From Solenopsis invicta (Eukaryota > Arthropoda > Insecta > Hymenoptera > Formicidae): DNA of 64,000 bases. Shown piece after piece: positions 12,471-25,664 of the stretch. Under the pieces are notes generated by a model. The model worked only from the letters and a program-made list of their open reading frames with translations. It had not been told where the DNA came from and ran no database searches. The position numbers were made by a program, and so were the translations under genes. How positions within the stretch are numbered: position 1 is the stretch's first letter; each line of letters begins with the position of its first letter. Where the stretch lies: positions 5,670,501-5,734,500 of the forward strand of contig NC_052667.1 of the NCBI RefSeq assembly GCF_016802725.1. The letters run 5' to 3'.

Positions 12471-14360
12471 AACATTCTAACGTCGCGAGAATTCTGTTGC
12501 TCTGCCGATGGATGACCCAAATTATAAAATTCTATTATAATTAAAATAAAAAAAAAATAATCATTAATTTCTTTCGTATGGCAAAACTGCAAAAATGGAA
12601 TATCCTACATCTTTTCTAATTCTTACATTTAATCGCAATAACTTTTTTGAGATATAACACGGACTCTAAAGAAAAAGAATTTTCTCACTTATCAAATTTC
12701 TAAAAAACAAAATGCTAACTTTACGTAGGATTTCATAAACACGTCTTACAGGTACGTTTCAATTTTGTAGTAATATTAAATGTACTTCCTTATCATAAAA
12801 TAAAATACCAAACGTCAAAAGAGTAAACATCAATCCTGCCGCGTACAGTAAACGTTTCGTAGTTGCTGATTTCGCCGATACGTTTATCCCGAGTAATTAA
12901 TCAAGCTGCATTTGCATACAGTTTAATGCCTTCACTTTTAGTGAGAGAGAAAGGCTAAGGTTAATAGTTACTTCATGTAATTATCATGTTACTATAATGC
13001 AATGCAGCACGAGCAATGTGTGGCACGAGTAGCAATTGCCACTCCTTCTTTTGCACACCAAGTAGTAATACACATTGCACTACATAACATTTATTGAACT
13101 TCTGATACGTATAGTATTGTTAATTAGTCTAATAAAATTTCTCTCTCTCTCTCTCTCTCTCTTACATTTAGCGCCCATAAAAACTCCTAATAATAAGGTA
13201 GAACTGAATATACCGTTGACTTAATTTATTTTATCTTTTAAAAACACTATGTACGTGGATGTTGAAATAAGCTAAGTGCAAATAAAATTTTTACTTCAAT
13301 CACTCATAAAAATTAAATGTATATCTTCCGTTAAAATATTACGTGAACGGAAAATTTTTTTTAACTCAATAAACTTTATTACCCAAATAAGAAATAAATT
13401 AAAAATAACAGAGAAATTAAATATTATCTTTTTTGATCAGTTTGAAAATGATTAATTACACAAATGAAATCTCTTATCTCAATTATCTTTAATTTTGTCT
13501 TCAATTAATCTTTCAACCTTTGAAAATTTCTAACAATTTCGGTGCAATTTTTGTTTCTCAAAAGTTAGCAGTATTGAAAATCATTATTCTCTGGTGCAAA
13601 CCTCGCGTGTAACAAACAAATAACAATGGCCGTAACAATAGGCCTTATTTAATAAATACGTTGTTTTTAAAAAGATATATATATATATATTTATTTATAT
13701 ATATATATTTATTTATTATTTTCTGTTGTTAAGAAGTTGAATAATGTTACAATAAACAAAAAACAAATGTATACTTAATAAACTTCGCAGCAATTTTTTT
13801 AATAAAAAAATGATTCGTACACCTACTTCATCGCAAGTTTTTGTTGCATTAACCAGAAGAGAGTTGCTGCTGCAGTTCTAATTCCCCAGCCCCTCTTTAC
13901 CTACTTTCCGTTTCTGTGACACATTTCTTAAATATTGCGGTTTAAGTATTGCTGTGCGCAATTTTTTAAAAACATTTTTTTTCTCATGTATGTATAAATT
14001 ACGCAAGAAACAACCTAATTTACATAATACATAGTGTATTATTAAAATGCAACATTACATCTTATAAAAAAAGCAGATCTATGTAAAGTCGCTCGAACAA
14101 GTATTCATTTGAATTAAAATACGAAATGATACTCTTATAAATGTCATGCACGATTCCAAATATTTCTTAACGAAGAATTTTCAGCTTCATTAATAGCAGC
14201 TTCACGAAGCAATATAATGATGATACACGTTTAGGGATAGGTATGGCATTATGCATGACGTTCACACACCTGCGACAACGTGCCGCTGCTCATGAAGTCC
14301 AAGATGCTTCGAACGGCTAAAGCCAGTTCATAATAGTGTATCTTAAAATGATTCGTGTCA
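12471..14360. other. AT-rich non-coding stretch with microsatellites
   Basis: AT-rich, with a (CT)11 run at 13141-13162 and an AT/TTTA simple repeat at about 13675-13719. No gene or dispersed repeat seen. Confidence 0.55.
13141..13162. repeat. (CT)11 microsatellite
   Basis: Uninterrupted CT run. Confidence 0.95.
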
Positions 14361-14901
14361 TAATAATTTACAATTGTGCCAGCACGTAAAACCGCGCATT
14401 CGCTGCGACCGCCATTAAACCGGCGTAATTGCGAAGGGACACGTGTGCGTTCCCGGTCACGAAATTCCCGAAATTAACGACACCCAGAGGTATGCGAAAA
14501 GTTTGGGTGTTGCGGCACGATTCGCGTCCCGAAAATTTCTGCAGCGATGCGCCGTGACCGCGGAACTTTCGTTTTTGGCAGAGAGCCAGAAACCGCACGT
14601 CGCACCGCTCGCCCAGATCTCTCTTATCACTGCTCCTTCGATTAATCGATCGCGGCACGAAGCAAGAGTCGCGGGAAAGGAAGTAGCCTTCAATCAAGCG
14701 CGAGGGAGGGAAAATTGGAAAGTGCTCGAGAAGTGAAGCACGCCGAGATTAGAGAGTTGAAGATGATAGCCTGTTAACCGTCAAGAGGATGAGAAATCGC
14801 ACGGTGCTTATTTGTCGCCGGTGTGTGTAGACGTTTTGATTTCAAAGTTGTTCCGGAGATACGTTGTGAAAGGATTAATGCGGGATAAATTTCTGAGAAT
14901 A
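14361..14901. other. CpG-rich patch, then unique sequence
   Basis: 14370-14740 is CpG-rich with open frames on both strands (109 and 97 codons). Open frames on both strands are expected from CpG-rich composition and are not by themselves evidence of coding. Confidence 0.45.
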
Positions 14902-15116
14902 CGCGCATAGAAAAAAAATGTATCAAATCCACAATTCATTGTTTCATATCTATAAAATCTTCTTGAAAGAATTCGATAAACTTAAACAGACGTAATTTGC
15001 TTGCATAAAGAAACAAAATTATAAATTCTTTCAAGAAAAGATTTCATGTTTTTGCTTACATCTGAAACAATAAATTTTTTATTTGATCTGTCGATTAATT
15101 TTTCTTTTGTGTGTCA
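14902..15116 (+). mobile_element. Family C inverted-repeat element, copy 1
   Basis: The left end contains TATCAAATCCACAATTCATT and the right end its diverged reverse complement (GAAACAATAAATTTTTTATT). The inner arms also pair: TCTTGAAAGAATT against AATTCTTTCAAGAA. It is homologous to 21334-21586. Termini are worn, so the boundaries are approximate. About 215 bp with no ORF. Confidence 0.75.
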
Positions 15117-18100
15117 AACAATAATTTCAAATAGGAATCACGCAAATTAAAAAAAAAAACACTTTTGAGAAAACTTAAGAGATTAAAAAATATATTTTAC
15201 GCGTTTCAGAAATTCTGAAAAAAAATGTACTTATATTTCCTTTTATCAGCGCTGCTAACGACCTTACGCTCTCCGTCCATTTCCGCGCAGACAACATTTA
15301 ACAAGTAGTTCGAATGCTCGTATTTACACAGAATGTACATACAAGAAGTTAAGATCAATGCAACTCCGAGAGCGGTCTTGGCACAGCCACGAAGAGCTCG
15401 ACAATCTTCCCTCGACCAGCCATAAATCTGGCGTCCTTCGAGAACGTTGTAACTCTTGCGGTATAGGCCTGCGTGGAAATTCACGAACATTGTTGCAAAT
15501 TTAGCGGATATAAGTTGCGTATCCCTCGGGCGGAGGGAGAAGCTTCGCACGAAACTTGCAACTTTTGCTCCGTGCACGGAGCACACAAGTTGCGCTGCTA
15601 CGAGGCGAAGAAATGTAACACGATGGCACGCAAACTTCTAATTAAATAGAAGACAGAACTCACGTAGCGAGTAATTATTACACAATCCAAGCAATAAATA
15701 TGTATCGTCAACTATAAGTTTCCCTTTCGAAACCCACGCAAATATTGCAGGTGACGATTTTCAGAATATTTCATTACATATTCACTGACAATGAGAGAAA
15801 AGAATTTGTTGATTCGACAATCGACCAGTAACAAATTTAATTTGTGGATATAGTAACAGCGAACGCGTTGGTGCTGAAAACGAATGTGATTTGTTACTTT
15901 TTGATTTGTTAACTAAGATAATATGTACATAAGTGACGTGACAGATTCATTTGATTCATTTCAAACAAATTACATTTGCTGTTACTGACATTACAAGTAA
16001 TAATAGCAATATATTTGATATCTACCATAAATATACTGGAACAAAAGTGATTTGTATCGTAAATCGTGTGTTATTTGTCACACTGACAAAGGATGAGAAA
16101 TGATTCGCAATAGTAACGAATCGATCCGTTTTCCTATCGAATCATCACAAATCATAACAAACGAGTTTTTGTTCTAATACCAAATTCATTTCTTTCAGCG
16201 CTTTATGTTTACCTACTGATTTTAGAATGTTATAAAAGTAAGCTTGATAATTAACAATTTTCTACACCAATAAATATAAAGTAATGTCTAGAATTATAGA
16301 ACTTAATTTCGTTGTACAGACATAAATGGATTTCAAAAAATGGGATTAATAAGTAAATAACAGTATGTAATTGAACTAACCAGAAAATCATTTTCACTAA
16401 AGAGAAACGCACATTCACATATAAAAACGATGTCTTCTAAGGTTAAATTTCACTTAGTAGAAACGACTATTAAACGTTTTACGGGTCTCATTACGGATTA
16501 ACGGTTGCCGTCGCAACCGACTTGCAACTTGCTATTATTGAAATTAGATTTTTAATATATTTTCTGTAAGAAAACGCGGATATTTCAGATGCATCACTAC
16601 GCATTAACCCAATTTCTTAAAAATTCGGCACACAAAAGTATCTGCCGTACGGTGTAAGATACGTTATCTAAATTGTTGCAGTGAGAACGGGCCAATTATG
16701 TCTCCATTTATTTTTAAATGACTTGGCAAGTTCGGCGGATGAATTCGCCCGCTCGCAAATGAACGTAGAATATTGATTACTCTTCTCTATTAGCGTGTCC
16801 TCCCACGAGAGCGTGTGCGATAGCATGCGCCGCACCATATCCGAGGAATCGAAACTGCAGCGCGGAGAGATAGGAACTGTCCGAAATTAGTAGCCGCGTT
16901 ATTCCACACAATAATACATTGTAACCCAATTCTCTTGTTGTTATTTGCAGCAGCGTCGCGTGCTGCACGTCGACGCGATTTGATTACTATAGCGGCAATT
17001 CCCGCCGTGTTCGGATAATAGTTAGTTAGAGAATTAATTAAATAAATTATCCAATCGCGAAGACTCGACGCGAAATATCTTTGCGCAGTAACATTCAGAG
17101 TTAATACGGAGTGTTTGGAAGTCAATAGGATGTGTGCCGTAAAATCAATATTTATAATGACCTCTTAAAATCACTGGAATAAATCTTTTTCATAAAAGAA
17201 AGATACAGCAAATTGCAAAAGCGTTCTATTGGAGAGAATATTAATCAAGTCATGTTTCTTCTTTCTTTAATAGGATATACCTCTTTGATAATACCATACT
17301 GCTTCCAATTTCAATGCATCTCGATGTGGGTCGCATTAACAAGACGCTTGCATCTTCTGGTTTCCACGCGGGCGCGCATCCTTGCGTACAGCAATATATT
17401 CTAGGAGTAATTCATCGACGACAGCTTCATCGATTGATCGAACAAACGTCAACGCGCGTCGCTGACGTTATATTTGAATGGAATGTGCTCGTGATTTACG
17501 CGAGGAAGTTCTGTCACAGCGATAACTTAACGTATTCCTGATGCTCTCCTCCTTTCTGACTCTGCATATACATACGCGCTCGGTGTCACGCGATATTAAA
17601 GTACGCTCCTTTGGCGGAGTGCCAAATCGATGCTGCCACTCCTCTTTCTCTCTATCTCTGTCCCACCCCCTCTCTCTCTCTCTCTCTCTCTCCTTCCCTC
17701 TCTGTGTTTCTGTCAGAAACCGATTTCTTCGGCAAAGGTCTAGAACGTCGTCGTTCGAGTACACATAAAGTTTTCCCCTTCCTGCTGAATGACGACTTTC
17801 TCTATATATTTCGGAGCTATGATAAATATCTGCCGATATTACATTACAAAAACACATTCCGTTGATACATATATCCGATATCTCCCACGCAAATCAGATG
17901 TACATCTGCTCTGATAACGGCAAAAATGTTCTGTTGATATTTATACAAAAAAAGAAAACGCTGGAGTATCTAAAAATTTTGCCGAACGCAAATCTGAAAG
18001 TAATGAAATAAAAAAATTTCAAAAAAATAAATTACACTTTTTTCATATTGTGAAAAAAAATTAATAACTTTTTATATAAAATACTAATACTTTAATAAAC

Positions 18101-18180
18101 TATTTAATCTTTCTCGTATCTCTCCAGAAAATTTTGTAGAATTAATCGTAGAAAAATTTCACGCAGTCGAAGAATTCGAG
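15117..18180. other. Non-coding stretch with a short inverted repeat and (TC)11
   Basis: Mixed composition. AGTAACAAAT (15827-15836) is repeated inverted at 15889-15898. A (TC)11 microsatellite lies at 17671-17692. ORFs such as 15206-15586 (minus) and 17468-17857 (minus) match nothing known; the latter spans the microsatellite. Confidence 0.45.
17671..17692. repeat. (TC)11 microsatellite
   Basis: Uninterrupted TC run inside a longer pyrimidine-rich stretch (about 17637-17705). Confidence 0.95.
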
Positions 18181-19770
18181 AGCTCGTAAGCAATGCGGAG
18201 TTTCGTCAAAGTTAACCGTAGCCCGCACGTTTATCGGAAGTATCAGATTTTCTTTTCAAAGTATGTACGTGGGCGTCTACTGATTACGAATGCACAGGCA
18301 GGTTCTTGAATTTCAAATTATCACTTGTCGAAGCCCGAGCAAGTGACGACATCCAGTCGTGGGACGTACGATTAAGAAAACAATATCGCGCGATATTGCC
18401 GCGACACGACAGAGGCCGTCGTGCCTTCATTGCCCATCTCGTCCAGAATTTCTCGGCGGCGATTAGCATTAAACATCCAGCAGAAAAGTCCGTCACTTCA
18501 CTGCGAAACTTAACCGTGTCACGGGCGAGTAACCCGGCAGAGGGAAACCCAGACAGGAAACAGTCAGGCGGTAACTATCGCCGGGATAGCAAGATTCCGG
18601 CGTCTGTCACCGATATGCACAACTTGTTAAACAAGGTAGCGAATGTTCAAAGTCTGCTTTTGGAACGGGCACGAAACTACTAAGTGACATGCTATTTTCT
18701 CAGACGCGCTCTGTGTGACCGAAAGCGATGGTAATAATAAGGTTCAACGCTATTCGAAATTGCTGAATGACTATATATACTTAGTTTTATATAAATTATT
18801 ATTTAAAATATATCAAGATACACAGGTTTAGGTAAAAACTGATGGAAATACGTTTGCATCAAATATTTGCTTCGAAATGTTTGATTTATTTTCACATTTA
18901 AACATTTGCTTCTAAGAATGTTTACGTAGCTGCAAATAAATAGTAATTTATTAGCAAGAGCTTCGCTCTTATCTATGACGCGAGGAGCAAATTGCAGCGT
19001 GAAGAATACACATTCGCTCGATTACACCCTCGCGAAAATCGGCTGGGCGATTTATGACGCGCGAGGACACGCGATAATCGAAAAGTTCGCTTGATCGCAG
19101 CCGCTCGGCAAAATTCACGGGCGCGATAGGAGCGTGTCTAGAGCTTGGAAAAGGGAATGACTTTTCCAGAAGGTCTCCGGTAATGCCTGTATATTCCTAG
19201 ACCGTAGTCACACACACGTACACACGCGCGCGCGCGAGCCCTGTGCATCCTTTCGACATAGGTGTATGCGGCCCACATAACTTCTAAGCATACCTGAATT
19301 CACACGCGCGTACGTGTGTGCACCGAGTGTTTATAGGCACGTGCACACAGGGCGAGTGTATATGGGGTAGAAAGCTAGGGCACGGTGGTAACGTCCCGGA
19401 AGCCAGGATCGATATCCAGACACGCCATCACCACCCTCGACCCTCTCCCTCTTCTCTTGTCTCCCTCTCCTCCCCTCGCGCTCTTCCACCCTTCATTCTC
19501 CATCCTGGAGACTCTCGCCTGTTTATTTTTCCCTTCTGCCGTTTACCCCGCCGTCAGGGAGGGTTAATGGACCCACCGGGATGTCTTCGACGATGCGAAC
19601 GGACTCGCCACTCGCGAGGACCAGATTTTTCCTTCCGCTGCATGCAGCGAAGTGCCCCTTTCACTTCCGTGACCACGTCAAGAGAACATAATGAACCTGT
19701 GTCCGATAGGACAAAGCGCGAGAATTCGAACAAAGTCCTCGATCAACTCTTAACGCAACAGTAATGGAAT
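18181..19770. other. CpG-rich region, no recognised gene
   Basis: Two CpG-rich patches (18181-18740, 18960-19770) with an AT-rich gap. The ORF 18306-18683 (plus, 125 codons) has ordinary residue variety but no motif, and a 70-codon frame opposes it. The ORF 19318-19764 is Pro/Ser/Arg-rich. Confidence 0.4.
19209..19236. repeat. CA/CG alternating dinucleotide tract
   Basis: CACACACACGTACACACG followed by a CG run. Alternating purine-pyrimidine of this kind has Z-DNA potential, which is inference. Confidence 0.8.
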
Positions 19771-21290
19771 CGATAAGAAGCACGTAATTAAAGTAAATAA
19801 TAATACAGAATTAGCTACATGATTATGAAAGGACAAATAATATTAATATGATAAAATAGAATATCGATGTAATCATTTTACGTCTAAAATAATTCACTGG
19901 CTTTCATTTCGATATTGCAAACTTATCGATCGCCATTCATTAGATTTTTCGACGCGATATTAATTTTTCATTACTCTCTGATGTACATTACCTGTGACAA
20001 TGTAAAACAAACGAAGAAACTAACGCGTACCTGTGTTGACAAAAAAAAATCATTGAAAAATACAATCTAAAAATATTACATCTCAAAACCAATACGAACA
20101 ATCGCATTTTCGATCAGCCGAAGTACCATCACTCTAGATTTTTATAACGTCATAAACTATCCTGTATAACGCAGGGTGCTGCTAGAAGGAAACAAAGGAA
20201 GTCAAGGGTGAAGCAGATAATAGAGCCTGCCCCTTTTTCAAACGAACTCGAAGTACTCCGTAAATTGGATTTAACCAACTGCATTGTGAATTGCCCTGCA
20301 ATCGATTTTGGGCCCCAACAACGGGCAACGTACCATTCTCTCTTAGATCTGCTCAGAAATCACTGCACAAAAATTTATATTGATATTTTTAACAACGGAG
20401 CTCTTCCTCTTCATTTATTTAAATTGGAATAAAATTATAGTATACTTGGTTTTAAAATAAATCTAACACTCCGCAAATTAATACTGAAATAGTAGTAGAT
20501 TGTTATGGCAGTGCACTTTCATTCATGATATAATTAGAATTTCATGGGTATATTTTTACGCTCCTTTTATTAACGTTGCTTTGTAAAAATAATTAAGAAA
20601 ATGAATCTTCTATGCACAGAGTAAAAACATTTTGTATTTAAAACTGATTCTTATTAAAATATTTACGTTAAATTTTTAAAATATTTCAGTCTTAATTTAA
20701 CACAGGATTATTATGTTAAAAAGTAAAACGCAAATACATTGTATAAAAAGTTAACACAAAAATTTGAATGGATCGTTCGAAACATGCAATGTATGTTAAA
20801 TTTAATACAAAATTTCCAACAGCGTATCATATCGATTTATTTTATACCAGGTATTGGAATTCATTACTCAAATGGTCCCCGTGCGTAAGAAAATATAAGT
20901 TATAGATTCATTCTTGTACAACGCAGAAATCGCGTTGTTCAAGTCCGGTCGTAAAAGTGTTCTCTTCTACGTTGATATAACGCGCCGTATCGTTAATTTC
21001 CGGGGAAATGAAACACGGAAGGCATATAATGGATCTGATAATAATAAAAATAGAGTAAGACCAACGTGAAGCGTAAAAGATGACCGTGTCGGATAACGTC
21101 GACGAAAGTAATCGCGATAAAACGTAATAATACGGAATAATAATTCACAATGCCGTCATGTAAAAGAAACATTGAGAAAAGTAGTTAATATTTCCGAGAT
21201 AATCATTACTCGGATATGTAATGCGCGATAAAATGTCAACGTAAAGCTTCGTTTTTTTTTTTACTGCAAAAACATGTAAAATGCAGATTG
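19771..21290. other. AT-rich non-coding stretch
   Basis: Contains a 74-codon ORF (20208-20432) with ordinary composition but no recognised family, and a small hairpin ACAACGC/GCGTTGT at about 20917-20937. Nothing else I can support. Confidence 0.45.
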
Positions 21291-21775
21291 TACAAAGAAG
21301 AAGCAGTTTTGTTGAAGTTTCTAAAAACTTACCTACACAGAAAAAAAATTTAGTATCAAATCAACAATTCATTGTTTCATATACGTATAAGCAAGAATAT
21401 AATAAATCTTCTTGGGAGAATTTATAATCTTAAACAAACATAATTTGCTTACATCAAGAAAATTTTTCTCTTCATGCAAGCAAATGATGTCTGTTTAAGA
21501 TTATCAATTTTTCCAAAAAGATTTATATTCTTGTTTATATATGAAACGATGAATTGTTGATTTGATATTAATTTTTTTTCTACGTATATACAAATCTGAA
21601 AATAATTTTAAACCATTAAACTATTATAAAGAACGTACGAGCAATGCTGAGAGAAGTTTTGATACTCCAGCAACAAATTCAAGCGTCCATAATCATGATA
21701 TCTTGATGCTCTGACAAAATTATTTTCAGACCTACATCCAATTCCAATTTCAAATTAATACTTTAGCAAAACCGC
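21291..21775 (+). mobile_element. Family B element split by a nested insertion
   Basis: The left part (21291-21333, with GCAGTTTTGTTGAAGTTTCT) matches the left arm of family B as seen at 59743. After the nested family C element, the sequence resumes with AAATCTGAAAATAATTTT and continues with GAGCAATGCTGAGAGAAGTT and GACAAAATTATTTTCAGACC. These align with 59790-59970. The right terminus has decayed after CAAAACCG. The host sequence is continuous across the insertion once one TA is removed. Confidence 0.75.
21334..21586 (+). mobile_element. Family C element, copy 2, nested in family B
   Basis: The terminus CACAGAAAAAAAATTTAG and the following ATCAAATCAACAATTCAT are mirrored at the right end by GATGAATTGTTGATTTGAT. 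The inverted repeat runs inward for roughly 100 bp, with inner arms pairing through AATTTGCTTAC and GCAAGCAAATGAT. TA flanks both ends (21334-21335, 21585-21586). No ORF; it is a long-TIR MITE. Homologous to 14902-15116. Confidence 0.85.
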
Positions 21776-23995
21776 GCAGATCTTTGACGAGACTCATGCT
21801 AAAAATGATTGCGACTTTATAGCCTTAGCTCGTAAGCTCGAAAGATCTCTCTCTCCCCTCAGGGGGAGCGCTAAGTTTAGCGGAAATTCAATCTTCTCGT
21901 CGAAACGCGAAGCGGCACGGCTCTACGTACCAGAGACCTCGCGATCTAAACGATCAAGTATTCATTTCCAATTACATTCTGGAAACAAGATGTTACAGGT
22001 ACAGCGGGCCATAACGTATAGTTTACATACACGATGCGCAAACATACTCCACGCAATAAATGCACACATTGCATATCCCATCGGCGAATTAAACTATAAT
22101 CTGAAATATACCTATAGCTGCGATTGGTGATTATAAACCACTTTATCGGTCTGAAAAAGTACGATTTATTATCGCCATTTTTTTTTTCCCCATTACGATT
22201 GATTAAAATATAAGATTATTATTGAAGCAAATATGCATTACGCTTTAAAACGTATTTCATTCAAATAACGCATTAATTTACGTTTATTATATTATTATTT
22301 TTAAATAATTCCACATTTTGTTATTAAATCTACATCATTCTCATTAAATTTGTTTAATAAAATAGTTTCCCTTAGTTGCATAAATGTTTATTACGTTCCA
22401 TCGGACAAGATTATCTTCATGTTTGATATTCCATGTATAAATGTCTCTTTTTTAAATTATTTCGATATTAACCTTCTGTCTGAAATTATATTTTTATTCT
22501 CTCCATTTGCAATCTGGATCTTTTTTGTTCACCCCATTTTTCTTTACTGTTCTAAGCTTTCATAAAATCTGAAAAAATTCAGAATTACTTTATAACGTCA
22601 CTGTTGCATTACCAAATAGTTTTCTAACTGAAATATTACAAACAAATCCTTATTTGATAAAAATTTAACTTTGAGGAAAAAGTGAAGGTTTGCTTATGCC
22701 AAAACAAGATACAGATTGCAAACAAAAGATTAAGTTCTATTATAATAATAATCGGTTGGAGAAGTTAGCTTAATTTGGCAGTGTACAAATGTTAGCAGCA
22801 ATCATATGATAGATGCTTCAATTCGTTAAGTTGCTGAAATTACCAAGGGATATAACGAAGATTCACCGAGTGGATTGTAATTTAGCATACCTGTCTAGAC
22901 CAATTATTTCGATACTGATATACGAATAACGAGCCCATTGTACGTACAATACCGCACCAAAAACTGAAATCGCTCTTGATTTGATGCGGAACATTTTGAA
23001 AGTATTTATCACAAAACATGAAATTCGAAAGAGGCATAATCGCATTTTCGTCGCTTATAAAAATATATCTGCCGCACGTACGGCCGGACAGATCGGCGGT
23101 AAATTGAAAGCGAGCAAAAATAATTACGTCGCTGCAAAATTCATGCGCCGGCGTTATGCGGGCGGATAAAACAACTCGCGGGAATGTCCGCCGCGCACGC
23201 ACCCTTGCATATTAAATTCCTATCTGCAATACCCGCGTATCGTTAACAACGTCGATTCTTTGTCCGAATTAACGAACGCTTATCTGCATTGCGCTCGAAA
23301 AAAAAAGCACCTACATCTGAGTGAGCAGTGCTCTCAATTAGCACAAATAGAATTATCATTTGATTTTCAATATGTTGAGAAAAAAGAACTTGTGAAAACA
23401 AATACAAGTCTAAAGAATTATATTTAATACAGATCATGTGAAACACTATTTGTTAGCAATTCCAACGAAAAATATTATTAATCAAAAAGTAGATATTGTC
23501 TAGACAAGCTTGATGTGCGCAAATGCAATCAAATTATGTATAGGCTTCTATAAATATAAACAGAATAGTCAGTTTAAGGATAATAAAAAAGAAATATTAT
23601 AATATATCATTTGTTTTACATTGGATATTTCAGACACCATTTGTTCTCGGCAAAGGCAACATAAAATATGCGACTTATCTATTATTTTGTCTACTTCATT
23701 TACAATTTTAATGTTATCTATATTGAGAAAAAAAGAGTAACATTTAAAGTGTCCAATAATCTTTTCTAATAAATTAACTAGCATTTGTTGGCTGTTTCTA
23801 ATTATATATTTGGCTAGACGTAGAATATTCTAAAAATTCTAGACGTAGAATATTCTAAATTCGAAACAACTATTACTACAGAAAAGAAAAAAAAAACTAT
23901 GAGGTGACAGAATATCGGTTTAACTTGTCTTGTTTTCAAGAGTATAGTTACCTCGCTTAGTATTTATAGGAACTCCTACGTTTCTATAAATGCCA
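21776..23995. other. Mostly AT-rich non-coding stretch
   Basis: A short GC-richer patch (about 22900-23230) carries overlapping ORFs on both strands without recognisable content. A 25-bp tandem duplication at 23814 is listed separately. No gene identified. Confidence 0.5.
23814..23860 (+). repeat. 25-bp tandem duplication
   Basis: CTAGACGTAGAATATTCTAA occurs at 23814 and again at 23839, almost without change. The core AGAATATTCT is itself palindromic. Confidence 0.85.
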
Positions 23996-24930
23996 AGCGG
24001 ATAAATCACAAGAGGGGAAGAATTACGGATCGACGGAATGCGGCGGATAAATCACTGGCTGCCAGCGATTTCTTTTTGACCGCGATAACGTCAGGTTGTT
24101 TTTACCAAGTCGGCCACTCGCGAATCGCGGTTTATGCGAAGCACGAGCGGCGATACGTATACGTACAATACGTACGAAACGAGAGAAGCCAACCGTCGGT
24201 AGTCGTCGGAGAAACACACAGCGCGGGGGGTGAGTTAAGGGAACGGCACAAAGCCGCCTCTGTCGAGTAGGAATAGAGGCATTCTCTGTGCTTTCAGACA
24301 TCACAGCATTATGCATCGCGTGCACGACAGACCGACAGCAGGACCGTGCGGATTCCGGACCCCGAGACGATTCCCTTCCTTAAACGTCTTGCCGAGTTTT
24401 CGACGACGTGGTTTCGCGGGGGCGTAACACGACCGGCCCTGAGCGATATCTCACAAATCCGCCGCAGAGAGAAAGATTTACGAGTGGCTCTCTCTTCGGG
24501 TCGCGGTGAAACCGCCGCCAGTGCATTCGCCTTGCCCGGAAAAATAGATCTTTCCGGAGGGATTCGCGAGGATCGTAAAGTTATTAATGACGAGCGAGGC
24601 ATTCGTTCTCGTATTAAGAACGGCCTCGCTTTATGCGCCCGCTATATGTTTATGTTGGCGACCGGTGGAATTCCAACCTCGGCAGAGTGTTAAATTCAGG
24701 GTAAGCCTCGCCTCGCTGCGCCGGCCTCAGCTTCGTGACGCTTACCGTGATTCGTGTTGATCTTATCCGTCACTTCTCGTTTGCAACGATCGCTTAGCAT
24801 ACCTCCTAACGTATTACGTCAAGATTTTCGGGGTCAGATATTCCCTCGAGTAATATTCCGCGGTTTACCGAACAATTATTTCTGATATTTAGTAATAACG
24901 GCCTAAAGGGTTAACTTAGCGTGATTGCAA
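23996..24930. other. CpG-rich region, no recognised gene
   Basis: Frames are open on both strands, for example 24346-24693 (plus, 115 codons) against 24309-24602 (minus, 97 codons). Neither shows a known motif. A CpG island with regulatory function is possible. Confidence 0.45.
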
Positions 24931-24931
24931 C

Positions 24932-25205
24932 TTTAGAGGAAAGTCGCCAATACCGACATAGGTCTCTTCTCAAGCGACACACCCCCTTATTTCTCGGGAG
25001 CATAGCGATATATTAACGCTACGTAAAAGCATGATCTAGCCTAGATAATTAAACAAATAACTCGTGATTTCTTTTTTTTATATAAAATCTGCTGAAAACG
25101 AATTCTTCATAGACGAGAATAAAAGTTGCATAATTTTGTTGCAAATTGCACAGTTGAAACAATAATGTTGTATTATTGATACTATTAGATTATTTTACGT
25201 CCTGT
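24932..25205 (+). repeat. Dispersed repeat D, copy 1
   Basis: Aligns with 51236-51515 in the same orientation. Shared landmarks are AAAGTCGCCAA, TTTCTCGG, AAAAGCATGATCT (AAAAGCATAATCT in copy 2) and TTGCAAATTGCACAGTTGAA. No inverted termini were found, and no frame is kept between the copies. Class unknown. Confidence 0.75.
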
Positions 25206-25321
25206 TTTATTCATACTGTTTTCTTTTTAATTTTTCTTGTAATACGATTTTAAATAAAATCAGGGTGCAGCGTAAACCGCATACCTGTCGATAAGATAGT
25301 AAAGGATAAAATAAAACGTTA

Positions 25322-25474
25322 TGAGGTCTGTCTATTAAGTTAATGACTTAATTTAATCTTCATACATTGTCGCGCAACAGCATAAGGTATTTGTACAAAT
25401 CAACAAAAAACGTCAACGTAAAAGGCTTTTAGGAATCCTCATCTACATCAACTTGTATTTTGAACAGATGAGAT
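25322..25474. mobile_element. Possible mariner-like relic
   Basis: The left sequence TGAGGTCTGTCTATTAAGTT resembles mariner ends of the GAGGTCTGT type. The right side, read in reverse, gives ATCTCATCTGTTCAAAAT, which shares TCTGT. TA occurs just outside both (25320-25321, 25475-25476). There is no transposase. The inverted match is short, so chance is a real alternative. Confidence 0.25.
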
Positions 25475-25504
25475 TAATATAAATGGAAAAGAAAAAAAGA
25501 AATG

Positions 25505-25664
25505 CATATTAAGACAAAAGTTGTTGACTTGAAATTTTTCACCTTGATTGAATTCTTTTATTTCAAGTATTTATGTAATTAAGTTAAATAAACAAATACC
25601 TAAATTAAAAAGATTTAATCGAATTAAAAAATTTAGTCGAGTTAACAAATTTTTTCTCAGTGTA
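25505..25664. mobile_element. Degenerate inverted-repeat element ending CTCAGTGTA
   Basis: The right end, read in reverse, is ACTGAGAAAAAATTTGTTAA followed by CTCGACTAAATTTTTTAATTC. The left end AAGACAAAAGTTGTTGACTT with TTGATTGAATTCTTTT aligns to it over about 45 bp with mismatches. About 160 bp, no ORF. The CTCAGTGTA terminus recurs at 37613-37621. Confidence 0.55.

Noticed and set aside
18306..18683. 125-codon plus frame
   Set aside because: No recognisable family, opposed by a 70-codon frame, and situated in CpG-rich DNA where stop codons are rare.
20208..20432. 74-codon plus frame with protein-like composition
   Set aside because: Too short, no homologue recognised, no neighbouring exon signals.
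24346..24693. 115-codon plus frame
   Set aside because: Same reasoning: CpG-rich, open on both strands, no motif.
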